Assembly (NCBI GenBank): GCA_023052935.1 | Contig: CM041292.1 | Location: 176,596,111-176,660,110 of the forward strand | DNA length: 64,000 nucleotides | Direction of reading: 5' to 3' | DNA from: Piezodorus guildinii | Lineage: Eukaryota > Arthropoda > Insecta > Hemiptera > Pentatomidae | In this document: piece by piece, positions 22,036 through 32,699 of the stretch | How positions within the stretch are numbered: position 1 is the stretch's first letter | How the letters are laid out: the number at the start of each line of letters is the position of its first letter | The notes under the pieces: model-generated | Seen by the model: the letters and a program-made list of their open reading frames with translations, nothing else | The model's database searches: none | Told to the model about the DNA's origin: nothing | Made by a program: the position numbers and the translations under genes

Positions 22036-22639
22036 TATATGCAGAAGTGTATACAATTCATTCCAAGCAATAAAGACATTGGAAGATGTGTTATGCCGCA
22101 CCAGATATTTCTTTTAGTATCTCTTAGTACTAATACCAAAAAAGCGTTTAACATTTTTTTTCTATCGTCATATATGTTATGTACTATTGAGCCTATAACA
22201 TTCGAAATCCACTTAGGGCAGTTCTATTATTTCTTTGCTAATGTCCTTCGTCAGTATTATCCATAATTTAACATAGATTATTACGAACTGGACAAGACAT
22301 AATGCAAATGGAATTGATACTTGATCGGAACTGACTGAGCTCATTAAATACAGCGAGCGGTGAAGGGAGAACCAAAGGCCTTAGTGTATGTGACCATGGC
22401 ATTGGATGTTGAGTGCTTTACTTAATAATCTAGTCTACATTGGTGTTCTCTGTGCTACTTTAATATTTTATATTATATTATAATAAAGTTATAATACATT
22501 ATTAAATATGATACTACAAAATTTCGTGCGTGAACATGCAACTTTCACATAACTCCCTTGTAAAAATCTATTTTTGGATTCTAAAGTAAACAAAAAAAAA
22601 TTGCAATAACATTAAGTTGTGAGTCTAGTATAGAATAAC
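22036..22639. other. No recognised feature
   Basis: AT-rich sequence without supported features. Confidence 0.45.
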
Positions 22640-22720
22640 AGTGCCAACATTTACGAGTTCTAACACGGCAGATGGTCCTAGGATTTTTAATTATGCCGTC
22701 TTTCGGAGAGGTAAACTAAA
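22640..22720 (+). mobile_element. SINE-A fragment
   Basis: Only a short middle part remains: GATGGTCCTAGGATTTTTAA followed by TTATGCCGTCTTTCGGAGAG. Confidence 0.65.
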
Positions 22721-22721
22721 A

Positions 22722-23122
22722 GGTTTACGGAACTGAAAATTGGTATTTAAGACAACTAACTATACGCCCGAGATGTTACAGCAACTTTCTCATCAAAATC
22801 GGCTAATCAAAAAAGCCACTTTAAACTATGCATTTTACACTTTTTCACGATTTCCTCCAAAACGGCTCTAAAGATGTTGATTAATCTCGCTATATCGATG
22901 TAAAAGTTAATGGGGTATAACATGATGTAGGTTTAATTCGGATTGAGACAGTCTGACGGATTGAAACTGATGCTTAACTTAACCTTATCATCTTTTTAGA
23001 ATTGATGAAAAGTGGCTAAATATAAAAGTTTAACGGTTTTGATAACCAAATAGACTAAAAATAGATTTCATTTTTTTTTTTTTAACATAATAGCAGTAAC
23101 ATAGAAGTATAACGTTAGGACC
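22722..23122 (-). mobile_element. Family H internal fragment, cut by a LINE
   Basis: Family blocks run in minus orientation from GAACTGAAAATTGGTATTTA to AACATAATAGCAGTAACATA. The next family block is replaced by the LINE inserted at 23135. Confidence 0.75.
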
Positions 23123-23134
23123 AAAAGTTAACTA
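23123..23134. repeat. Target-site duplication, left copy
   Basis: AAAAGTTAACTA, identical to 24063-24074. Confidence 0.85.
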
Positions 23135-24062
23135 TCTATCTATCTGCGTGGCTCTACAACCCTTGTGGGTCTTGGCCTCCTCACTGAGCCGCCGCCATTC
23201 TGTGCTCCCGCTCTCCAGTTCCTGAATCGCAACAGGCTCCGTGCGTCCGCCGCCACTCCATCAATCCATCGCAGTCTTGGCCTACCGGTTCGTCGGGTAC
23301 TGTGAACGGGGGTTTCCAAAGCTCTTTTGAGCAGTTCTTCTCCTTGCATCCTTGCAACATGGCCAGCAACTGAGCCTTCCCAGCTTTATAAATTTCAGGA
23401 TATCTATTTCTCCAAAAAGGTCATGAAGTTCCCTGTTTCTCCTAATTCTCCATCCATCTCCATCTCTCACAGGGCCAAATATTCTCCTTAAGATTTTTCT
23501 TTCGAAGGTTAGCAGGCTATTTCCATTTTTCGCTGAGATTGTCCAAGTCTGAAAAGCGTAGATAAGAACAGGACGAATTAAGGTTTTATAAATGACCAGT
23601 TTGGTACCCCCAAGTAATAGATATGCTGCGGAGTGTTCAGCAAGGCGTAATATGCCCTGTTAGCCGCTACCAGTCTTTTCCTCATTTCAGCAGAGACATC
23701 GTTAGCTGGTGTCACTAAGGATCCCAATTACGCGAATTCCTTAATCCTTTGGAATGTGTAAGTTCCTACAATCAGTGTCTCCTCGCCACCAGCCCCTGTG
23801 TGCATATATTTGGTCTTCTCCTCGTTTATGGCCAAGCCCATAGCTGAAGCAGCTTCTATGATTTTTTCAAATGCTTCTATCAACGCCGGTCGGGTCCTGG
23901 CCACGATATCCAGATCGTCAGCATATGCCAATATTTGTAGACTCCGGGTGAAGATCGTGTGACTTGTCTGAAGTCTTGACTCCCGTACAACTTTCTCCAG
24001 TGCAAGATTGAAGAGCAAACAAGCTAGCCCATCCCCTTATCTTAATTCTTTATTTTAAGGTT
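23135..24062 (-). mobile_element. 5'-truncated LINE with GATA-type tail
   Basis: The insertion is bounded by a perfect 12-bp target duplication. On the minus strand it begins mid reverse transcriptase and ends with a short (GATA)n tail at about 23132-23144. It is much less AT-rich than its surroundings, which fits a later arrival from a family with different base composition. It broke the family H fragment at 22722-23122. The clade is uncertain; the C-terminal motifs resemble the endonuclease-reverse-transcriptases common in insects. Confidence 0.85.
23140..24040 (-). pseudogene. LINE reverse transcriptase, C-terminal half, frameshifted
   Basis: The clearest frame is 23728-24018 (96 codons). 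It has LLFNLALEKVVRES, then ILAYADDLDIVARTRPALIE with the catalytic YADD, then INEEKTKYM, and ends TYTFQRIKEFA at a stop where the next residues of the family would be YLG. Downstream the match moves between frames: a segment with FGPVRDGDGWRIRRN near 23425-23470 and a C-terminal segment TGRPRLRWIDGVAADARSLL near 23235-23310. At least two frameshifts and one stop inactivate it. The endonuclease and first half of the reverse transcriptase are absent because of 5' truncation. Confidence 0.8.
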
Positions 24063-24074
24063 AAAAGTTAACTA
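24063..24074. repeat. Target-site duplication, right copy
   Basis: AAAAGTTAACTA, identical to 23123-23134. Confidence 0.85.
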
Positions 24075-24572
24075 GTTCATAATATTAAGATAAATTCTGA
24101 ACACACCACACCTAAGTATTAAAACTAAAAGCCTTTCACGCCCTTTCTTATAATTCAACAGTTTTACTTATTGTATTTATGTTAATATACAGTTTAAAAT
24201 AAAATAAAATATTTAAAAAATACAAACTAAAATTTGTTTTGTTGAACCTCTGTCCTTATCCAGCCATATTTCTTAATACAAATAAGGTCTTTCCCGATTT
24301 CAAGTCAAATTTAATCTTTTCCAAGTCACATTCAACCATTTCCATTTCAAGTTTAACCTTTTTCGATTTCAATAAAATAATTAATATCAAGTTAACATAA
24401 TTTTATATGTTTATGGTTATTTTAATTTTATGCATTAGCCTATGTGGCTTATTAACTGTTCTCAGGCCCTCATACATAAAATGACCCAATATCTAGTCTT
24501 CGTTTCAATTTATATAATTTCGGTTTTTATTCCAATAGTGTTGTGTAGGAAGGTGATTAGGATTAGATTACG
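24075..24572. other. No gene; short pyrimidine-rich repeats
   Basis: At 24285-24375 a run of imperfect units of about 25 bp built on TTTCAAGTTTAACCTTTTTC is visible. Nothing else is recognised. Confidence 0.4.
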
Positions 24573-24798
24573 TTTCTTTGTTTATTCATTAAACGTCACT
24601 TTATTGTGCTGTGGTTAATCGTACAATGCTACTTACAGTTGGATTCCTAAATTTTTCCAATTCAAGTTTGATAAGGATGGGGATCTTTAACGATTACCTG
24701 CGGCATAACTAAAAATCCTAGGGCCACCTGCCACGTTTGAACCCGCGAACTTAGGCATAGACGACTACTATGTTATTCACTACACTACAGATGACCCC
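24573..24798 (-). mobile_element. SINE-A copy with internal deletion
   Basis: On the minus strand the head contains GGTTCAAACGTGGCAGGTGG-like sequence at about 24718-24757, and the 3' end (AACGTCACTTTATTGTGCTG on the plus strand, 24591-24610) is intact. The central CTTCGGAGG block is missing. Confidence 0.75.
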
Positions 24799-25466
24799 CT
24801 TTAGATCAAGCTCAGTCTTTAGGAGTTTCTCCAATTTTTATCTACCCACTATATAAAGGATAAGTTTGCCTGATATTAGATAAAATTCCTGCAACAACAG
24901 AGGTTCGAACTTGGGTCTTATATTGTATTCGATTATGTCATTTTTTACCTTATGGTCTCCTTAAAAACAGAATTAAGAATGACCTAAATAAATAAAATTA
25001 TCTTTGTCTCATGCCTATTGTGAATTCTGGTTAACCTACAAATTGCCCCTTTCTCAAGTCCTTGATATCTACTTGTCGACCGAGATCGATATTCCATAAG
25101 TGATCTATTTTATTCAACTTCACTTTTATGCTAAGTGCTTCACGTTTTGCTACAACTTCCTCTGACATTTTCCTTACCCCTTCTCATAAAATATTAATGA
25201 CGGATTAAAAGGTTTAGAGAAGTAAAGTATATACGAGGTAAGATCAGCCGTTGATATTGATGGGTCGCTAAGTCCCACTTACTTGGAGAGAGATAGATCT
25301 CTGGTCTTCGGAGCGGAAAGGTCAAAGTGTTGAGGAAAAGCCCCTTCGCGATTGGTCCAAGTTAATCCTGCCTCAGTTTTCCTGTATCCTTAGGCCTAAC
25401 TACCTTCGGGACTCCAATTAGTGCCACGGGTCTCTCCTCGTGTCTTCTCTTGAGAGCTTCCTTACG
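24799..25466. other. No gene recognised; GC-richer patch
   Basis: The segment 25240-25460 is GC-richer and unassigned. A B-box-like GGTTCGAACTTGGG at 24904-24917 stands alone without an A box at the right distance. Confidence 0.4.
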
Positions 25467-25684
25467 CATTTACTTTCACTAACCTATATATGAGATATAT
25501 TGAAAGGAAAAGTAATGCAATCGAAAAAAATCCTACATTCCAAGTCATTATCGGAAATACACGTTTTAGGATTCCCCAAATCTAAATAGCCAAATTCCGC
25601 AACGTCTTTGTGGGTGTGCATTTGTGTGTGGTAAGTTTGAAAACGTTTATTATCACCTAATAATACTAAACTTTTAGTTGTATT

Positions 25685-25690
<6 letters not shown>
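25467..25690 (-). mobile_element. Family H 3' end, truncated at a TA tract
   Basis: Starts with the hairpin ACTTTCACTAACCTATATAT and continues through AAATACACGTTTTAGGATTC to the TGTGTGTGGTAAG block, then stops at the microsatellite. Confidence 0.75.

Positions 25691-25754
<64 letters not shown>
25690..25754. repeat. (TA)n microsatellite
   Basis: Alternating TA of about 65 bp. Confidence 0.95.
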
Positions 25755-25755
<1 letters not shown>

Positions 25756-25803
25756 TTTGTATTGTTCTCAGGTTTCAGTCAATGAATAAACAATTTTATC
25801 TAT

Positions 25804-25842
25804 GCGACGTTTCGAGAATTTATTGTTCTCATAATCATGCCT
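25804..25842 (-). ncRNA. Degenerate hammerhead-like motif
   Basis: On the minus strand: ATGATTATGAGAA, a 7-nt loop, TTCTCGAAACGTCGCAT. Stem II GAGAA with TTCTC and the GAAAC-GTC part are good, but the first core box is ATGATTAT rather than CTGANGA. Confidence 0.3.
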
Positions 25843-25859
25843 TAACAGTGGAAAAAAAA

Positions 25860-26350
25860 AAAAACAGAACATTAATATATTAACATAGATGTTATTGTTA
25901 GAGATATAAAGAAGAGTACATTGAACAATGAATAATCATACAGTAGGTACATAGATATTTTAAATTAGGATTTACATTAAAGATATTATTATAAAATTAC
26001 TTACAATTTTGGACAAAATAGTGTCTTAATTAGACATGTTTAGCCTACAAGCTTTGAAAGAACACTGAAAAATAAAAAAGGAATAGTTCAAGTATGGAAG
26101 ATTTTCCAGGAATTTATGATGACGTCAGGAGTCTGGGGTGTTCTCCCTCCTATTGTTGAGTTGTTTTCGTTTTATATCGTATTATTATTAAATTTATATT
26201 TATATTATTATTCTCCCTCAACATTCTGATTAAAAATCTGAAATATTACTTTTTCATCTAAATCAACAAACCAGAAGTGCCATTTGACATATTCTTGGTT
26301 AATTCTTGCAAATGTACGTTTTTCTGCAGCTCTTGAAATCCAAACCATTT
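25860..26350. other. No recognised feature
   Basis: AT-rich. No coding or repeat signal that I can support. Confidence 0.45.
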
Positions 26351-26945
26351 TTAACTTCAATTACCTATATATGAAATATATAGAAAGGGAAAGTACTTCG
26401 ATCGTAAAAATTGTCGAATTTAACGATCCTCTGAGTCCAAATGACCAAGTCCCGCAAAAACGCGTGTCTGTGTGTCGCGCACGCGCGTGTGTTAATGTTT
26501 TGTAAGTCTAGTTCGAAAACGATAAGTTCACATTTTCATCAAAATCACTTCATACCATGCATTTTGCACCTTTTTACGATTTTCTCAAAAGATTTGGATT
26601 GAACTTGGTATATGTATGTAAAGTTTAATGAGCTTTAATATCATATAGATTTCATTCTGTTTAAAACATTCTGAAAAGGCTGAAATACCGATATTTTAAA
26701 TTTTCTTCCTCTAAAGTACGTTGAATTTTGTAAATTTATTAAAAATAACAATATCATTGTATTAGCATTGATTCATAACAGATAAATACACAAGTTGAAT
26801 GAATCTAATAAACAACTTAAGTAAAAAAGAGCAAACTTAATTTTTTTTTTTTTTTTTTCAATCAAGACTTGTAATAAAGATGTATAATTTTCCGTTGAGA
26901 AGTTAAAGATTTTTAGAAAAAATGATATCTCACACACAAATTTAA
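26351..26945 (-). mobile_element. Family H element, 5' end missing
   Basis: The 3' hairpin at 26356-26396, the full middle, and the core near 26890-26930 (GTATAATTTTCCGTTGAGAA) are present. The GC-rich 5' terminus is not reached. A local GC-rich GCGCGCACGCGCGTG-like stretch at about 26478-26492 replaces the usual TG run. Confidence 0.75.
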
Positions 26946-27031
26946 CTTATAAATGCAATTCTTTAGACTCTTACTTTATTTTACCTGAACTTTTTTTTGA
27001 TACTGTTGGTCATTGAGGTGTGCCTTTTTTT

Positions 27032-27939
27032 ACTTTCACTTACTATATATAGTAAGGGGGAGTATTGCGATCGTGAAAATTTTCGAATTCCAGTTTTCAA
27101 CGGAAATACACGTTTTAGGGTCCCCTGAGTCCAAATAACCAAGTCCCGCAAAAAGGTCTGTGTGTTGGTGTTGGTTGTGTGTGTGGTGTGGTAACTCCCG
27201 GGCGGAAACGGTAAGTCCTATGAAACTGAAATTTCATATTTAAGACAACTATACGCCCGAGACGTGACAAAACTTTTTTCATCAAAATGAGCTTACCAGA
27301 AGAGGCACTTTATACCATGCAGTTTTGCACCTTATTTCGATTTTCTCAAAAACGGTTCCGACGATTTTGATTAAACTCGCTATATCGATGTAAAATTTAA
27401 TGGGCTTTAATATAATGTAGGTTTTATTTTGATAAAAATGGTCTGACAGGGCTTAAATGCCGATATTTTAAATTTTCTTCCCCTAAAGTACCTTTAATTT
27501 TGTAGATTCAATAATAATAACTAGATTATCTTGTTAACGCTGATGAAAAACTGGTAAATATATAAATTGAATAAATTCGATACCCAATTAAAGGAGAAAA
27601 CAGAAAAAATATTTTTTAATGCAATTTTTCGTTTTTGAACATAAGAGCAGTAATATACATGTATGATATACCGTTGGAAAGCTAAAGATTTTAGAAAAAA
27701 TATCATCTCATACACAAGCTTTTAAAAGTTAATAGAGATTGATGAAATGAACATAAAACTAACTGATTATTTTAGATAATTAATATAATAGATTTTTAAT
27801 CAAACACATGTTTCTATAGAAATTTAATTTAATGTATTCCTTATTAATTTCGCGTATTTTTATCTCTAACTGTATTTGAAAATTCTTTTATTGATTTTAA
27901 AAATGGAGGTAAGTCAAAGTCTGTGTTGCCCGCACCAGA
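27032..27939 (-). mobile_element. Family H rolling-circle-like element, best full copy
   Basis: This 908-bp copy is the best reference for the family. Read on the minus strand, the 5' end is TCTGGTGCGGGCAACACAGA followed after about 19 nt by a subterminal block ACTTTGACTTACC. The 3' end is a hairpin built on ACTTTCACTTAC and GTAAGGGGGAGT around TATATATA. The subterminal block is the inverted partner of the 3' end. Both outer edges abut runs of T on the plus strand, and no longer target duplication is visible. The body is non-coding and AT-rich with short GC-richer islands. A 5' TC, a 3' hairpin and a subterminal inverted repeat without protein are the architecture of Helentron-type non-autonomous elements (DINE-1/HINE). 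Assignment is by structure only, because no Rep/helicase partner is in the window. Confidence 0.75.
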
Positions 27940-28492
27940 TTTTTTAATTACTTGTTTAAATATTATATTTATTAAGTAATATTAATGTATTAACATGTTT
28001 TATTATTGTTTATTATTTTTTTTTTTCCTTGAATATTATCTAACATTCATTCATCTCAAATAAACTTATACATATCTTTTAATGAATATATATACTTTAA
28101 TGTTTCAACTAATACTTTTTATCTTAATTAATCTTCTATAAAATGAATATATCTGGCATTGATGACCGCGATGTTTTGTACCATTAAAATTATAAAAACC
28201 AACCAACCAAATACAAATTTCATATGTAATACAAACTATATGGAAAACATATGTCTATCGCAGGCCACTTGGCCAGCGCATCGATAGTCTTTTAGGAGGA
28301 TTATAAGATTTATGGCAGTGGGTAGGTTTTGAGTGAGTTATTCAGTTCATATGAACCATAACCCAATTTTCAACGATTAGAGAGGAAAATCAATTTTTGA
28401 GTTTTTTGCCGTTATCAAAAGAAAAGTCCAATTATATATCTGAGGAAGAACTAATCCTCAAAAGTTTATTTTACACCAATAATTATTAGTAG
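27940..28492. other. No gene; possible SINE tail
   Basis: At 28155-28215 the sequence GGCATTGATGACCGCGATGT followed by an AACC/AAAT-rich tail resembles the 3' end of the SINE at 38706-38917. The rest is unassigned. Confidence 0.4.
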
Positions 28493-28526
28493 TCGACGTT
28501 TCGGGGGTTTTCCCCATTTCCAGGAC
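28493..28526 (-). ncRNA. Hammerhead-like motif with 6-bp stem I
   Basis: On the minus strand: GTAGTC, CTGGAAAT, GGGG, AAAA, CCCC, CGAAAC, GTC, GACTAC. Stem I (GTAGTC with GACTAC) is perfect over 6 bp, stem II is GGGG with CCCC, GAAAC and the GUC cleavage triplet are canonical. The first core box is CTGGAAA instead of CTGANGA, and stem III has no loop, so activity is doubtful. The placement of all elements in the right order is hard to explain by chance. Confidence 0.45.
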
Positions 28527-28668
28527 TACAATATATTAACCAAAGAAACATTTATTATTAAAAAAAGTATATACAAATTTAAAATTCAACATTAGAACAA
28601 ATAACAATGTTATATAAAAGTCTATTTGCCTGACAGCAATGTATTGGCCATGTAGATATCCATTTTTT

Positions 28669-28972
28669 TTTTTTTTTTAATTTGTCAATAATAAATTAGT
28701 TAAAAGTGATTAAAAATTCATTAAAATATAACAATAAGAACCACCTATCGCAACCAACATATTCATTGGCCCCTAATGGGTTAGGGCTATCCTATAACTA
28801 ACAATAATAATAATATACATAATCAAAATCTAGGTCAGTAATAAAAGTCTTACTAATTATAATTTTTTAATCGCATCTGTATTATCTTGAATCTGAGACT
28901 GGGATTCGAACTCACAACCTTTAGCGTAAGACTAGCGAGCTAGCCACTCAGCCACGGCCTCCCATATATATG
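28669..28972 (-). mobile_element. tRNA-derived SINE (SINE-B)
   Basis: Read on the minus strand, the head holds an A box TGGCTGAGTGG and a B box AGTTCGAATCC about 45 nt apart, close to a real tRNA layout. A body of about 230 nt without further tRNA features follows and ends in an A-run (plus-strand T-run at 28665-28679). Its body does not match SINE-A. Only one copy is present in the window. Confidence 0.7.
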
Positions 28973-29627
28973 ATAATTATGTTTTATATGAAAGCAACAC
29001 AATGTTTGTGAATGAATGAACATAATGTTTTACTGAAAATTATTTTGTTTCTATTACTAAAATTTTTGGTTATTTAAAATCAAATGAGTGATTTAACTGT
29101 GTACGAGTACCAGTACTCGTATATGGTAAAATAAACTTACGAGGAAGAAATAAGAACCAATTATTTATCATTAGTACATATATCTTCCGAATAATTATTT
29201 TTATTTATTTATACGAATAATTGATAATTACTAACCATTATATATACGAAACAATAGCCATAATAATAATTCAGGTCTTAGATAAAGGATCTGAAACTTA
29301 GACACGGTATTAAAGCTATGACCAAGATCCTGTTTATAAATGTAAATTTGTACGGAGAATACAATTTATTACAGTTTCAAATCGCAAGCAACACTCCGCT
29401 TGATTAGCTATTAATATTATTTCGTTTTCTCTAGAGGTGGAAGTACTTCCAGTTCTTAATTACGTAATGATAGTTCTTGAATGTCAGCCGTAATATCCTT
29501 TCGAATTTAAATAATTCGTCATCGATTTCATCAGTTTCGATCGAAATGAGGAAATCGACAAGGACGATCGATTCATTTAGAAATAGAGTGTATAATCCCA
29601 TCTAGTGGCATCTTAATCATTTAAGTA
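28973..29627. other. No gene; short palindromes
   Basis: A 9-bp hairpin TACGAGTAC/GTACTCGTA lies at 29102-29121. The part at 29440-29620 is less AT-rich and unassigned. Confidence 0.4.
29598..29611 (-). promoter_or_regulatory. CTCF-like motif
   Basis: The minus strand reads TGCCACTAGATGGG, close to the known CTCF core (CCACNAGRKGG). A single match of this length is expected by chance at some rate, so this is only a candidate. Confidence 0.2.
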
Positions 29628-30115
29628 TTTTTTTAGAATCCCGATTGAAACTACACGCTATTTAGGGTTCCTCCATGACAAACGACTTATTTCGAATCCG
29701 CATACAAGACTGAAAAAACGAGAAACTGCGCGCCGATATCGGTTACTCCAACAGTAGACAGACGCTCACTAGAAGAGGCTCTATAAAAGACAGACAATTA
29801 ACTACAAAAGGTTCATCTTCACGACTATCATAAGGTCCTATCTGGACTACGGAGTTGAACTTTGAGGCTCTACTAAACCGTCAAATTATTCCCTGCTTCA
29901 ATCCTTACAATCCAAAATCTTTCGTAAAATCCTTACTTTGTAACGAATAAACTTATCCATAAAGATCTTAATGTTCCACATGTTGCTGATTTAGCTCGTA
30001 CCAGATATCACTCTTTCTATGACCAACTCTAATCCCACTCTAACCCACCAGTTTCATCCTTGCTTCCTTTTCGATTCCTGAAAATCCACCGAGGCGTCTG
30101 AAATGGAGACAGGCG
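29628..30115 (+). mobile_element. Jockey-A LINE fragment, C-terminal coding
   Basis: Conceptual reading gives TRYLGFLHDKRLISNPHTRL, IRSYLDYGVEL with the next block GSTKPSN, and the C-terminal PPRRLKWRQAF near 30079-30112. Stops and frameshifts are frequent. It is flanked by no clear target duplication. Confidence 0.7.
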
Positions 30116-30885
30116 TTTTATTTATTTTATCACAGCATATTTACTAGTTGTATCAGACAATACAGTCGTAAATTAAATACAAATTAATAAAGTAATTCTT
30201 TAATGTTATGTATAAAACCATAATGAGACACATGTTGCCTTATGATTATAATAGTTCATGTCACACAGCATGGCTTTATTCTTTTTTATTATTCTTTTGT
30301 GCCAAGTTCTTTTTTCTAGATCGATTACAAACGCTAATTATTGAATTAAAAAAATAAATAGGCATTTAAATTCTATATTTTTGTTTAAATCGTGGATATA
30401 GAAATTCCAAAATACACCAAGCTACGAAATCACCAACAAATGGTAATATATTTTTAATTATAAGAGATTGACTAGTTAATAATATATAGTAATATATAAT
30501 AGTAACTATCTTCGTCTATTAAAATATTTATACCTAAGTCTACCTCTAATAACCCTGAACCAGCTACCTAGGACAAAGCCAGTACCGACAAAGGAACCCA
30601 CACCTACACTTAAGGGCACTAAACCCAACACCTCCTAATACTTCCATTGACCGCCCTCTGCCGCCTTCTTCATCTCCTATACAATCCTTTGCTATAATCT
30701 ACCCCATAACTAATCACACTTGTTGTTACATTTCTTGATAATGTCTCATAGACGGAGATCTGGGAAGGTACGCATGTAGTCACCAAAAATTCCCCAGCAC
30801 AGTGTATATGATGTAGATATATTCGTACAATACAAGTGATATCTAAATATCTGGACTGTGTGTTAATTAGCATTAACTGTGTGTG
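30116..30885. other. No recognised feature
   Basis: AT-rich, with a C-rich strand at about 30540-30690 that weakly resembles 40050-40210. I could not define a repeat family. Confidence 0.4.
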
Positions 30886-31150
30886 GGCACCTATAGCTTA
30901 GTAGCTAGCATTACAGCTTTATATACCAAGAAAGCGGCTTAAACCTGCAGGTGGCCCTAGACATTTTTAATGGGAGTAAAAAAATCCTTAGTTATGGCGT
31001 CCTTCGGAGGATACGTGATGAAAAGGTGATGTATTACTCGTTAAAGATCCCTATTCTTATAAAACCTGGATAGGCGAAATTTAGGACTCCCAGTTTAGCA
31101 TCGTCCATTAGCCATAGTAGTATAAAATGGTGCTAATTGAATAAACAATT
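30886..31150 (+). mobile_element. SINE-A copy, nearly full length
   Basis: Head with AGCTTAGTAGCTAGCATTAC, degraded B box GCTTAAACCTGCAG, body with TCCTTCGGAGGATACGTGAT, and 3' end AGCATCGTCCATTAGCCATA. Confidence 0.8.
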
Positions 31151-32690
31151 TTCATTAACTGTGGAAGTGGACTTGGTGAAATGTCATGGACGAATTTTCT
31201 TTTTCATTTATCTCATAATAATATTTTTTTTTGTTAGATACAGAGGTTTTTTTTTATTGAAAACGAAAAAATATGAGTGAAATGAACGGTGCACTAGACT
31301 CATTTTATTTGAATTAGATTTAACTATTGAGCACTTCATAAAATCCTATATTTTTTTGGGTCAGTGATTAATTTTTTTTCAGAGTTTTCCAATTAGTGCC
31401 TGTACAGAGAGTAATAGAATTGATGTTGACCCAATTCCAGCAATAGACAATTGGGGTTATTTTGAGAATAATTTGCATGAAAAATAGAAAAGTGGGTCAA
31501 GAATTGTTACATTGTCACACAATTGTGAAACAGGTCTGAAGTAAACATAAGAATATGAATATTTCTTTTATATATAGTTTAATCCATTCGATTTGTCCAG
31601 ACCAAGACCCTCAACATTTCTGATTTTCATGATTTTTTTTTACCATTTGTTTCTTTTTCTTTGCTGGATGTTAAATCGTGGATAGAACATTTGTCTAGCT
31701 TATCCCATTAATTTTTCAGCCTCTTTAGGTCAAGTTCACTACTGAAAAAAAAAAGTCATTTACTTTCCTAGTTCTAGTAATATTAATTCGGTTTGGTTTA
31801 AAATAGGTTGATAAGATAAGGGCAACTCTTGCAAGGCAGTAATGTTTAAAGTTTTTTTTAATTCTAAAATTAGCTGATTCTGTAACTAAATTTAATACTA
31901 CTGCACTTTCAAATAGAAGTATAATAAGTTTAGTCTCTTTTTACTTCGATACTTTTGTGATATTCCACAATAAATATTGATAAAATTAGCAATATCACTT
32001 TATAAACATTTATATTAAAAATAAGATAAGGCTCAAAAGATTGAAATTTTTACAGCAATGATAAGACTACACAAGAAATAAAAATTATGGGTGAGGCTCC
32101 TTTCTCGCATTTCTTTTTGTAGGGCCCTAAGAGTTTCAATTAATATAATAATGTATAGCTCAACAAGACATGAAGGGTCTTGGGCTCAGTACATATAGAG
32201 GTTCGTACTGTTTATAGGAGTAACAGTGGTCTGCAAGGTAATTAGGCCTTGATCACGCTCCGCCGCCAAGTTTTTCCCCAATTAGGCTACCCACTTTCTT
32301 CGTTATCTACACCATGAGGGTCTCCATACCCTAGGTTTCCTCCTCCCCTCACTCCAGCTAAAATAATTCATTATTATAATGATTTTATTATTATTTCTCA
32401 CAACTTAAGTAATATCTTGTACAGGTCAAAAATGTAGATAATACTTTCACCATCCTTCTAGTTTTTGTTTCGTTCTGAAATATGCAAAATCACATAAAAT
32501 TAGTTAATAATTTAAAAATAAAACGGGGATATAACATTTAACGGGGATATGATTTTATAACTGGGGAACCAGCTGAATCTCAGTGACGAAATTAATACTT
32601 TCTTCACTATTCTTCACGGGCTCAAAACGTAATGCACATCCTTATCACAGTGTTTTTTTTTTGGTTGTTTTTTTTTTTCTTTTTTAAAGT
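31151..32690. other. No gene recognised
   Basis: AT-rich. The part at 32195-32260, read on the minus strand as GCGGAGCGTGATCAAGGCCT, resembles 51236-51300 on the plus strand. Nothing codes. Confidence 0.45.
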
Positions 32691-32699
32691 AAGGTCTCA

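Noticed and set aside
24273..24375. Minisatellite
   Set aside because: The units of about 25 bp are too diverged and too few to define a real array; noted only as a pyrimidine-rich patch.
24904..24917. tRNA gene or SINE from a lone B box
   Set aside because: No A box at the proper distance and no cloverleaf arms.
28901..28972. Functional tRNA gene on the minus strand
   Set aside because: Boxes A and B are good, but the stretch continues into a body with an A-tail, so it is a SINE head.
30540..30690. Repeat family shared with 40050-40210
   Set aside because: Similarity is limited to C-rich words and could be compositional.
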